This document shows positions 55,235 through 64,000 of a stretch of DNA of 64,000 nucleotides, piece after piece. The notes under the pieces are model-generated. The model had not been told where the DNA came from. It made no database searches and saw nothing but the letters and a program-made list of their open reading frames with translations. Both the position numbers and the translations under genes were made by a program. Each line of letters starts with the position of its first letter. The stretch's first letter is position 1. Location of the stretch: positions 27,624,691 through 27,688,690 of the forward strand of contig OY735205.1 in NCBI GenBank assembly GCA_963457665.1. The letters are read 5' to 3'. This DNA comes from Thysanoteuthis rhombus (Eukaryota > Mollusca > Cephalopoda > Oegopsida > Thysanoteuthidae).

Positions 55235-56395
55235 CATCCCAGAGTTGGAAGAGCATTGCTATATTAGCTTTTGAGTTTCCCTACCTATAGAGTGTTCAAC
55301 CTTGAAGAAGGGAACGTTAATTATCTATCTTCATATGAAAGCCATTTATTAAAAAAATTGTCTATATAATTGTATGGTTGTATGTATCTGTTATGTCTAA
55401 TTCCTGATATAACTTTAAAGATAAGATGGATTGATCCATGGGAAATAAATTGATACAGCAAATAAAAACAATTATAGGGTTTTAAAATGAGATAAGCTTT
55501 TTATGACATAATAATGAATGATACATTACAGAATCGCAGGATGTTTGAAACCAAAGTAAAGAAAAAAAGTGAGTGTAAGTGAATGAGAGAAATGGTTAAT
55601 GTTGAGTTGAGACATCAGAGAAAACTTAAAATTAAAATACTTGAATTATTAAAATAGATTAGCTCTCTACTCCTTGGTGCTAATCCATTCATAAATACCC
55701 TGTCATCCTAGTCAGGTATATGCTCGTGTATGTTTGTATGTACCTATTTTATTGCAACTCTTACAAATAACAGCAGCAATACTCAATTTCTGTTGTCTGT
55801 ACAGCTGCTCCTAAAGTTTATAGAATTTACATATGCTTATGCTCATCAAAACACTCTTTAAGATAGAAAATATCTCATGAAAATATTTGTCCTTGTTTAG
55901 TTCCAGGCATTGTGTTTTCATATCCAGATTGACACAATCTGTGAACAGCTTTCGTATGAAAGATCTGAAGTACACCTTCATAAAAACTAAAAGAATAAGT
56001 GAATTATCTGATAAGATACATTTTGGCACAATATCACTTACGAGGACCCAGATTTCAACAATCTGAAATTTCACTTTTTTAGTCTTTACTGGTTTATTTC
56101 GTTACACAATTTTAGTTTTGATACAATCAATGCAATTTCTGTTTTAGAATATTTTTAGAACATCTTAAACCAAACAATTTCATTAATTTACTTTTTCAGT
56201 TTTTGATTTTAGAATTGAATAAACTGACTGAACATTTATTTCTTCTATGAATTTTAATTTAATTTTTATTTTGAAATATACGTTCAGAAAAAAAAATTCA
56301 CTAATTTGAATTCCCTAAAACTTTTAGAATTAAATGAAAAAAACAGACCATTTTTTGAAATTCTATTACTTATTTCTGACTCTTTATTTTTGTTT
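55235..56395. other. Unannotated AT-rich stretch
   Basis: The 87-codon minus frame at 55,811-56,074 shows no known domain. Confidence 0.45.
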
Positions 56396-56401
56396 ACCAA
56401 G

Positions 56402-56597
56402 AAGTGGGAGAAGGAAAGTTTATGATTGAAATTGTAATGAACTAATTTATGATTTTTTAATTAAATAGCCCATCTTTCATTTCCCATCTTGTTATATGGA
56501 TTCTAATTATTTTCTTTTTCTATTTTGAAATACAGCTCATGTACATAAATGAGTTTATTATAATTTCAATCATAAACTTTCATTCTTCCACTTAAAA
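56402..56597. repeat. Inverted repeat with about 50-bp arms
   Basis: 56,402-56,453 ('GAAAGTTTATGATTGAAATT') and 56,543-56,597 (complement 'GAAAGTTTATGATTGAAATT') pair over most of 50 bp around a 90-bp spacer. Probably a foldback MITE; no target duplication identified. Confidence 0.7.
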
Positions 56598-56830
56598 AAA
56601 GAAAAAAAAATACGTCAGGCCCTTTATCTTCATTTGCCAATTTTGAAATAAACTTATTTATGTATGTATATTTCAAAAGATTCTAATCTATTCAATAGCA
56701 GTCATAGAGAATTCTAAAATTACATATAAATATTTCCTGAAACTATCACCAAATGTTCAAATTAGCGGACAATATCTATTCAGAGTAAATTTTTTGTCAT
56801 CTTCTATTGAATTCGTTGTTTCAGCAACAA

Positions 56831-57360
56831 TTGGAAATCGTGAATTGAAACTGTCAACATAGGTTTCTTCAGTTTTCAAGTTGGTCATTCTATCTCTGAC
56901 TCACATGTACTGGTTACAGCAAAGAAGCTAGAGAGCTGAAAATTCATCTCTTTCCAGTTTTTAAGTTGGTCTGGCTGGCTGTGAATATTTGTGTAGCATG
57001 TACAGGCTACAACAATGGGGCCGAAAGGCTGAAAATTCAAATATTTACTTCTTTTATGTCTAGCAAAAACCACGCACTGTTTTTCGAAAATTCACGTTTT
57101 TAGTGAATGTCCATGGGAATGTCAATTTGCAATGTAACTTCATGGTAAATTGGTCCCTTAGTTGGTGTCTGTCAGCATTATTGCTTGTTTTTTTTTTTTT
57201 GTTGCTTTTGAAAATTCAGACTTTTATTGTGATCAATACCCAAATTTAATTCCTTCATTGATCATCACTGCTAGCAATTTTTTAACTGATCACGCTTAAC
57301 ACAGCATGCTGCCAAAAGATGCTGATTACCTGATGGTTTCTGTTGAGTTACTAACCAGAC
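56831..57360 (-). repeat. Repeat R, copy 5 (with an internal duplication)
   Basis: Contains 'TTGAAACTGTCAACATAGGT', 'GTCTGGCTGGCTGTG', 'TGTACAGGCTACAACAATGG', 'TCCCTTAGTTGGTGTCTGTC' and 'CAGCATGCTGCCAAAAGATG', ending 'AGTTACTAACCAGAC'. The 'TTTTCAAGTTGGTC' block and the block after it occur twice near 56,870-56,990, making this the longest copy (530 bp). Confidence 0.8.
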
Positions 57361-57364
57361 TTGT

Positions 57365-57650
57365 TATTTTTATCTATCGTTAGATAGGGTACCTTCTAAA
57401 AATGAAACTTCAAAACTCTTAATAAAAACTTCTCTGCGTTGTAGCATCTTGATTCAAAAGTTTTCCATTTTCAAGGAGACCATGACAAGAGGCCTCACTT
57501 GGGTTTGAAGTAAAAACTGAATTTAAGAAATATTTTCTTTCTCGTGCATCATTGGTATTGACCAATTCTCTTTACACAGATGATGACATTCCAACATTAA
57601 ATCAAGCAATTGAATTCTTTTTCAGACTTTTCAATCAATTCTCTCTCCCT
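57365..57650. other. Unannotated stretch
   Basis: Nothing recognised. Confidence 0.45.
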
Positions 57651-57654
57651 CATT

Positions 57655-57754
57655 TATATATTTATATATATATATATATATATGTATATATACGCACATA
57701 TATATATATGCGAAAATACATCAATATATACATGATAGATATATATGTGTATGC

Positions 57755-57800
<46 letters not shown>

Positions 57801-58001
57801 TTACATACATAAATGTGTATGTATATATATGTATATATATATATATATATATTTACATACATAAATGTGTATGTATATATATGTATATATATATATATAT
57901 ATATACATACATAAATGTGTATATATATATATGTATATATATATATATACATACATAAATGTGTATATATATATATATATATACACACATACATAAATGT
58001 G

Positions 58002-58034
<33 letters not shown>

Positions 58035-58043
58035 ATAAATGTG

Positions 58044-58075
<32 letters not shown>

Positions 58076-58076
58076 G

Positions 58077-58129
<53 letters not shown>

Positions 58130-58180
58130 AATATATATATCACATACACATATAGTGGGCTATATATATATTCATATAAT
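57655..58180. repeat. 0.5-kb (TA)n field with 'CATACATAAATGTG' islands
   Basis: The 14-bp island recurs at 57,804, 57,856, 57,906, 57,950, 57,987 and 58,029 (spacing 52, 50, 44, 37, 42), embedded in TA/CA/GTATA runs. All open frames here, including a 136-codon one, are Tyr-Ile microsatellite translation. Confidence 0.95.
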
Positions 58181-58184
58181 GTGC

Positions 58185-58775
58185 CATTCCTTCAGGGTTG
58201 GTTTTATGTCTGATTTACTCAAATACAATCAGATTTTCTCTTCTTTTTAAATCTTTTGTTTTAGTGTTATCTTCGTTAATTTCTAGAATTGTCTTTTTCT
58301 CATTTTCCTTCCTTGTCTGTTCATTGGTTTGGTAATCTCGCTGTCAGCTCGTACAACGGAACCGTGGATGAAGCATGGGTAGTGATCAATCACCAAGTCA
58401 GATTACAACTAGTTAGATGTCTCTCTTGGTTATTTTGGTCAAGTGGTGTGAATGAAGTTTTCGGTAGGTCATCAATCAAACCACTGTGCTGATTGGAAAT
58501 AATGGGACTCAATATACTTCTGGGTGAAGACGACCATCACTACCACCACACATCAAAGCAATGTTTTCTTCAACTCTTTAACTATGAAACTTTATCCACA
58601 ATGCATTGCTTGCTACAGCTGGAAGTAATTGCCATGTGACCAAATCATATGAGATTTTACCATTTCTCTTTTATCTGTGAACTTTTTTAAGGAAAATTAA
58701 TCTTTACACTAGGGGTGACTCTATGATTCCTGAAGCCCAGGATGAGCTGAATTTCCGTGTTTTCAAGTATAGTAT
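58185..58775. other. Unannotated stretch
   Basis: The 67-codon frame at 58,289-58,492 has no known domain. Confidence 0.45.
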
Positions 58776-58780
58776 TATCA

Positions 58781-59108
58781 GGAAACCATCAACCAAGATT
58801 GCCAACTGATTTCTTCAGTTTTTAAGCATGTCTGGCTAGCTATCTACCTATGTGTCACATGTACAGGCCATCGTAGTGGAGCATCAGAGCTGAAAATATA
58901 ATCATTTACTCATGATTTCTAGAAAAATCATTTTTCCCCTCCAAAATAGACTTTTAGTGCAGAGCTTCAATTGACAATTTAAGTTTATGCTTAATTAGTC
59001 TCTTAGTTTGTGCTCACAACTTGCTTTTTGAGAATTTGGACTTTCTAATGATCCTACCAAAGGCTACAGATGTAACAATCATGACTACTTTTTCCAATTT
59101 TTTTTTTA
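58781..59108 (-). repeat. Repeat R, copy 6 (interrupted by a minisatellite)
   Basis: 'AAACCATCAACCAAGATTGC', 'GTCTGGCTAGCTATC', 'CACATGTACAGGCCATCGTA' and 'TTAGTTTGTGCTCACAAC' in R order. Where other copies continue with a 'TTGATCACCCCTTTTCTC' block, this one enters the 24-bp array of 59,110-59,400. Confidence 0.75.
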
Positions 59109-59109
59109 T

Positions 59110-59400
59110 TGATGGCTCAAATTGCTTTACTCCCCTTTTCTCAAATGGCTTTACTCCCCTTTTCTCAAATGGCTTTACTCCCCTTTTCTCAAATGGCTTT
59201 ACTCCCCTTTTCTCAAATGGCTTTAATCCCCTTTTCTCAAATGGCTTTACTCCCTTATTCTCGAGAGCCTCTACTCCCTTATTCTCGAGAGCCTCTACTG
59301 CCTTATTCTCGAGAGCTTTTACTGCCTCTTTCTTTGGGGTCTTCTCCTACCTTTTTCTCGAGAGCCTTCTCCTGCCTTTTCTCAAATGATTTCTCTTGCC
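59110..59400. repeat. 24-bp minisatellite, about 12 units
   Basis: The plus-strand unit 'GGCTTTACTCCCCTTTTC' plus TCAAAT is nearly perfect six times, then shifts to 'CCTCTACTCCCTTATTCTCG' variants and decays. Since 24 is divisible by 3, frames stay open on both strands. The plus-strand frame is 59,021-59,389. A minus-strand frame with no ATG encodes charged octads 'FEKRGVKP', then 'LENKGVEA'. There is no evidence either is expressed. Confidence 0.95.
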
Positions 59401-59596
59401 TTTGAAGTTGGATCATTTTCGTTTTAAAAATGTACAAAAATTGTGCAAGAGTATTGAATGCTGATTTTTATGAATTTTCCACATCAATCAGTTTTTGAAT
59501 AAAGTTCATTTCATGTTATATAGCCATGTGACAAGGATTGAAGTAATACAAGAATTTTTTTTTTTTTTGCTTCATTAGCAGTAGCCACAACAATTT

Positions 59597-60025
59597 TAGA
59601 AACCATCAAGTAAAACTGTCAACATAGATATATTTCTTCATTTTTAAGTTGTTTTGGCTACATATCACGTTTATCAATGGAGCTAGAGGGATGAAAATTT
59701 AAATATTTATCTATATTTACAAAAAAGGTTTTCATTTGTTTTCCTTTACCCCCCCACTCAAAGAAAGTTTTTAGTAGGGGGCTCAATTTGCAATATGAGT
59801 TTTATGCTAAATTGATCCCTTGGTTTGTATCCTGCAGCATTCACATTTGTTTTGTTTTTTAGATTCAGACTTTTTATATGATCACAGTCCAACAACAAGC
59901 AAGAGAAGTGACTTATTCATTGATCACCCCTTTTCTCCAAACCTTTTAATTGATCCTCATAACATGGCATGCTGCCTTAAGATGTCGATCTTATAACAGT
60001 TTCTATTGAGTGACTAACAAGACCT
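59597..60025 (-). repeat. Repeat R, copy 7
   Basis: 'TTAGAAACCATCAAGTAAAA', 'TGCTAAATTGATCCCTTGGT', 'GATCACCCCTTTTCTCCAAA' and 'GAGTGACTAACAAGACCTGT' in order. Adjoins the 3' end of the transposase remnant at 60,040-61,245. Confidence 0.8.
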
Positions 60026-60039
60026 GTTGTATCTATGTT

Positions 60040-61245
60040 CAGAAGGAGAAATTGCTGAAGGACAACGATATAATTCTTGATTGAGTTCCTGAATATACTT
60101 TTTAACGATTCCTTTCAATTCTGTCAAAAATTCTTTGATGGGATTAAACATTAGCGAATAGGGAGAAAAATTCTTATTTCATTTTGTGGTTTTCAGGAAG
60201 CTCCAGTTATTCAGGTCTTTTGTGAATAGATGCTTTATCCATTACACAGATAACCTTTTATTGATAAGCATTTGGAAGTATTACTCACGGAAACTATTGA
60301 AAGAAACCTGAGAATTTAAAAAGAAAAAAAAGAAACGTTTTTGAAGTGAATAAGTCCTGAAATATCGATAGCAGCAATTATGTTGAGATTAGCTCTCCTA
60401 GTCAAAGGTCGATTCAAAATTGCAGAGTAGCCACTTTGAGCTGTGCCAAATGAATAGGAATCCCAAATATTGTGGTTAGTTTCATTGATGTAAACTCTTT
60501 GAAGATTTATTGCATTATATTTAAGCCAAATTGCAAATTGCTGAAGTGTTTTGTATATTCTTCGTTAGAAACCCTCAACCGAAACTGTCAACATAAGTTT
60601 CTTTATTCTTCAAGTTGGTCTGGCTGGCAATGTATGTATGTAGGGCACACCAATGGAGCTAGAGGCCTGAAATTTTCAACATTTACTCATTATATCTTGA
60701 AAAAATGTTTATTTTGGTTTTAGTGAATTCCCACCCCGCTAAATAGGTTTTTGGCTGGGGGGTGTCGATTTACAATGCAATTCTATGCTAAATTCAATGT
60801 CACACAGTTTTCATGATTGTTTACTTGGAAATCAAGGCTTTTTTTGGTCATCGCAGCCCAACAAAAGGCAAGAGAAGTAATTCATTCATTGATCACCTTT
60901 TTCTGATTTTATAATTGATCAACCTCAACAGGGTGTGCTGCCGGAAGATGTTGGTCACATGATGGTTTTTATAGAGTTACCAAGCAGACCTGCTCATTGT
61001 TTTACTCATGTGATTGAACCGTAAACTTCTTGAGAATATATCCAATTCCATTAAGATGACGATCTATTGATCTATTGTCAAAATGCTTACAGACGCTTAG
61101 AATTTTTCTTAAATCAACTCTTTTCTCAAAAGTTGTTGGATCTTCATTGATTTCTTCTTTCTTGAGATTTTTTTTTTTTCTTCAAGTTTGTGTAGATATC
61201 CGTTAACTTTTTTCGACAACGACCAGACTTCTTAATCGGAAAAGA
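60040..61245 (-). mobile_element. IS630/Tc1-type DDE transposase remnant, split by a repeat R insertion
   Basis: Minus strand, N to C. At 61,240-61,005: 'GRCRKKLTDIYTNLKKK', 'EEINEDPTTFEKR' and 'NRSIDRHLNGIGYILKKFTV', the helix-turn-helix end of IS630-like transposases (compare '..STIDRHLK.FGYTLK..TV'). Then repeat R copy 8 (60,988-60,564) intervenes. At 60,560-60,340: 'VYINETNHNIWDSYSFGTAQ', 'LTRRANLNIIAAIDISGLIH', where 'INET' stands at the first catalytic aspartate (D to N). At 60,250: 'MDKASIHKRPE' (second D). Then 'ANV.SHQRIF' / 'FNPIKEFLTELKGIVKKYIQ', the 'LPPYSP.LNPIEE' block with K at the catalytic glutamate's neighbour. Stops and frame changes make it non-functional. A plain DNA transposon fossil. 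Confidence 0.75.
60564..60988 (-). repeat. Repeat R, copy 8, inserted in the transposase
   Basis: 'TTAGAAACCCTCAACCGAAA', 'GTTGGTCTGGCTGGCAATG', 'CAATGGAGCTAGAGGCCTGA' and 'GGTGTGCTGCCGGAAGATGT' in order. It lies exactly between the helix-turn-helix and catalytic parts of the transposase, so it inserted after that transposon. Confidence 0.8.
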
Positions 61246-61249
61246 TTTT

Positions 61250-61880
61250 TTTTTTTTTTTGAGCAATCTTTTTTTTTTTTTTTTTTTTTTCAGTATTTTA
61301 GTTAATACTGACATGAATAGAGAGTGCTCGGATGTTTTCTCCAGCACTCGCGGCAGAAAAAATTCTCATTTTTTTTTCTGCTGAGACACGTTTATAGGAA
61401 CATTTTTTTGTTTTTTCTATACTATCATCATTTTGCTCGATTTAAAAAAGTTTTTGATTATCTTGCAGAGCTGTGTATAAGAAAAATTGAAGCATTGCAT
61501 TACAAAATCTGCAGCACTTTGTCAATGTATTTTAGAAAAAAGATAAACCAAAGAAAATAGGCAAAGATATTTGACAAAGTGGAAATTTTAATCAAGAAAT
61601 ACTGTTGAATAATTAGCTGTCACTGGTAGGATGTATTAAACAAAAATATTAAGACTTTTTAGATTCGATAAAGCTATTTGTAATCTAACGCTATATTGAA
61701 TTTTAAAAAAACTAAATAAAAATACTCATTACGAGAAGAAAACAGAAATATCTAGAAAGTGTTCGAAGAGTGGATACCTTTGCCTATGTCGGATTCTAAC
61801 AAAAAAAGTCAGTTCATGTAATGTAGGGGAGGTCACTGTTTAAGTTCCTATTTTCCATTTTTCAGACTATATGAGGAAGT
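61250..61880. other. Unannotated stretch with poly-T runs
   Basis: T-runs at 61,244-61,290 create artificial poly-lysine frames on the minus strand. The first part may contain the missing N-terminus of the adjacent transposase but nothing is readable. Confidence 0.45.
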
Positions 61881-61884
61881 ATCG

Positions 61885-62030
61885 CTCAATCAAAAAAATA
61901 TTTCTAGATCTACCCTAAAATTTATTCGATTTTTTCCTTAGTCTATGGCCAAACCCCACACAAAATGAGAACTCCTGGATACATTGTGTGGACAAACACT
62001 GATGACAGAGGTATTAATTTTTAATAGAAT
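61885..62030 (-). repeat. Single 165-bp family unit
   Basis: 'CTAGATCTACCCTAAAATTT', 'CCACACAAAATGAGAACTCC' and 'ACATTGTGTGGACAAACACT' are the complement of the unit landmarks. Confidence 0.55.
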
Positions 62031-62034
62031 CAAA

Positions 62035-62690
62035 ATTTATCCAACAACTCAAATCTTCTGGATCGTTTAACGGGAATCAAACTGTTTAAAATTCCCAATA
62101 GAGCTTTCTATCAAATTTAGATAGAATGTCTTCACCAAACAGTAAAACAAGAAATTCATTGAAGATCAAATCTTTAAAATTTTCAATATAATAGTCACAA
62201 TCACGGCTGACCAGTTCATCACCCAAAACTTTGTGTTTGCCAAGGTCACAAAGATCTCTGGAGCACATTCAAAACTAAAAAAATAGTTGTCAGAATACAA
62301 CCAGGGGCACCTAGGGAGCATGAAACTCTTGCGCTAGCCCTGGTTACACTTCTGCTTTCTTTCAAGCCAACAGATTTACAAAATCAATAGATTTGTTATA
62401 AATTGGTCTTTATATCTCTTAGTGACAGGTAGACAATTAAACCTTCTTGAATTGTGCTCCATTGATGGCAAGATTGATCATTGGATTAATCTTTGAGATC
62501 AATCTTCATACTCTAATAGCCAACACCGGTCAAATGAAATACACCAAGATTTAGTTGACTTCAATTCTTCTATTCCTTCTCACAATTATCTCCGCACATG
62601 GTCAATTATTACTAACTAAAGTGAAGTGCCAAAAATTAGAGACAATGGTACATTGGATGGTTTCATTCATCAATACAACATTCAGCCGGA
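62035..62690. other. Unannotated stretch
   Basis: A 60-codon minus frame at 62,086-62,268 ('LCDLGKHKVLGDELVSRDCD') looks protein-like but I do not recognise it. An 'AACCAGGGGC..GCTAGCCCTGGTT' hairpin spans 62,299-62,345. Confidence 0.4.
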
Positions 62691-62694
62691 TGAC

Positions 62695-63605
62695 ACATGA
62701 GTGACGTAATAAGTAGAGAGATTGTATAGCTGTGGGAAGTTAACAGGATTTAGCTTCATTTGACCATAGAATGATTGTTGTGACCAGAAAGATGGAGCTC
62801 TCTATCTCTAAGTTGACAACAGCTCTAGGTTTTTCTTGGATAACAGTAGCAGGGCATATGCCAGGAATACATGAATTCTGGACAGACTTTATTGACCTGT
62901 TAAGATTTAGTACATCCAACAGGTAATGCCAGAACACACTGCCATTGATAAGTGTTGGAACCAACCAAGAAAGAGGAACCTTACATCAAATCACATCTCT
63001 ATTCAACACTTGGGCCTCTCAACCCATCAGTCAATGCACTGAACAATGTACATGGCATTCCGTTGGGGTTTTGTTGTCATCAAGCTACAAGTGTATGATT
63101 ATTGACACCACAGCATGTTACTGCACCTCACTCAGGGCATAGGACATTGCCATTGGACCATGGAAGACTGGTCCATGTCACCTGGTCAGACAAGTCAGAT
63201 TTCCAGCTCCTTAGGGTAGACGGTAAATTTTATAGGTGGAAGGGAGCACAGGAGGCTATGACTCCAGACCGGCTGTTGCGCGAGCTGGTAGTGTTTCTGT
63301 AATGGTATAAGGTGTTTCCTGTTAGAGAATGCAAGGAACACTGGAGTCTGTCTTGACAGGTGTGACATTCACGGATATTACTGCAGATTATTTGCATCCA
63401 TGTTTTCCGGTGGTGATGATCTGTTCCAGCAAGACAACTCAAACCCTCCTATCATGCGCAGGTGGTATGAAACCGATTCCAAGAATACTGGGCTGATTTC
63501 AGGTACTTCACTGTTCTCTGCACTCACATGATTTAAACTCCATTGAGTATGAATACAATATGTTTCAGAACCTCAAACTTGGTCCGCGGATTCTATTTTC
63601 TGAGC
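62695..63605 (+). mobile_element. Tc1-like transposase remnant
   Basis: Frames on the plus strand give, in Tc1 order: 'NQERGTLHQITSLFN' and 'SQCTEQCTWHSVG' (second helix-turn-helix, compare 'RATV.QI...FN' and 'VSE.TV.RTLH'), 'VTWSDKSDFQLLRVDGKFY' (first catalytic D, compare 'V.WSDESRF.LF..DGR..VWR'), 'FQQDNSNPP' (second D, compare 'FQQDNAP.H'), and 'HDLNSIEYEYNMF' (compare 'SPDLNPIEHLWD'). All three catalytic positions are still visible, but stops and frame changes separate the blocks. No terminal inverted repeats were identified. Its sequence is a different Tc1 lineage from the 14.4-kb element. Confidence 0.85.
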
Positions 63606-63609
63606 CAGT

Positions 63610-64000
63610 AACCATTTTACCACCTAGTACATTAGACTCGCTAAAAAGACCTTTCTGATTATTTGATCAGTTATTTGGTCTTACGTTCATGTTTTTTTTT
63701 TGTTTTTGTTTTTTTTACTATCACATTCAAACTAGTCAGCTCTCTGCCCTTCTTCAAACATGTAGTTTACAGAAATCTTAAAATTTTTTCTCTTTTCCAA
63801 TCTTCTCTTCATCTAATACAGGAAAAGATATGTGGCACACACTCGAGAAAGGCTGATTCTTGAATTTAACTAGCATCACCTTCCCATCACAGTAGAATGA
63901 GTTTAAGCCTGAGGATTTCGCTTTTTCTGTATTTTGACAACAGCTGACAAGCGTAGATGGTGCCAAAAGCATTTTTTTTTCTTTCTAAATAGGTACCCTT
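63610..64000. other. Unannotated end of window
   Basis: T-rich; short frames without motifs. Confidence 0.45.

Noticed and set aside
57662-58149. Long Tyr/Ile-rich open frames on both strands
   Set aside because: They are direct translations of TA/CATA microsatellites.
61144-61347. Lysine-rich minus-strand frame as a possible nuclear protein
   Set aside because: The lysines come from poly-T runs; the non-homopolymer part belongs to the transposase remnant.
62299-62345. Tiny MITE suggested by the 'AACCAGGGGC..GCCCTGGTT' hairpin
   Set aside because: No target duplication and under 50 bp, so chance pairing is likely.

Overview
The window looks like non-coding, repeat-saturated DNA from a large animal genome, most probably a mollusc and perhaps a cephalopod. 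The reasons are the strong AT bias, many long (TA)n and (CA)n microsatellites, several tRNA-derived SINE families (one ending in a tract like 'AGTCTGGCACAAGGCC', which I remember from cephalopod SINEs), RTE-type LINE tails and Tc1/mariner debris. I also see a tandem-repeat element organised like the bivalve 'pearl' elements. The species assignment is inference. I recognise no intact host gene, no convincing exon and no functional RNA gene. The longest open frames (about 120-170 codons) are chance, microsatellite translations or transposon remnants. The window could be intergenic or lie inside a giant intron.

Layout. 0-14 kb: a 165-bp repeat array (0.56-1.0 kb), a cluster of tRNA-like sequences held inside long inverted arms (3.2-3.9 kb), an RTE LINE tail (7.0-7.3 kb), a mariner transposase remnant (8.7-9.0 kb), a second inverted-arm tRNA-like element (9.2-9.5 kb) and a head-to-tail tetramer of a tRNA-derived SINE (13.1-13.6 kb). 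14-28 kb: a broken Tc1 element, several copies of SINE family A, a 1.1-kb inverted-repeat-bounded element with a 165-bp tandem core (24.7-25.85 kb), a mariner-like element with about 150-bp terminal inverted repeats (26.7-27.2 kb) and an 85-bp tandem array (27.7-28.0 kb). 28-45 kb: mostly plain AT-rich DNA with a 5S-rRNA-derived SINE (31.4 kb), a 165-bp hAT-like MITE with its 8-bp target duplication (31.96 kb), a pair of piggyBac-like TTAA-flanked MITEs (24.2 and 33.8 kb), and RTE LINE tails at 35, 40, 43 and 45 kb. 45-64 kb: the densest part. Most of the copies of an approximately 430-bp dispersed repeat (called R here) lie here, one of them inserted inside an IS630/Tc1-type transposase gene (60.0-61.2 kb) and one hosting a 24-bp minisatellite (59.1-59.4 kb). 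It also holds a perfect-looking hairpin MITE (50.6 kb), an inverted repeat pair 3.4 kb apart, a 0.5-kb TA/CATA microsatellite field (57.7-58.2 kb) and a second Tc1 remnant (62.7-63.6 kb).

The most unusual structural theme is tRNA-like pol III promoter sequence sitting at the centre of long inverted arms. It occurs clearly at 3.34-3.91 kb and 9.24-9.50 kb, more weakly at 35.76-35.93 kb, and doubtfully at 19.48-19.76 kb. The arms look different at each locus, so this may be a recurring architecture, not one family. Names for families were assigned from motifs read by eye; no database search was possible.
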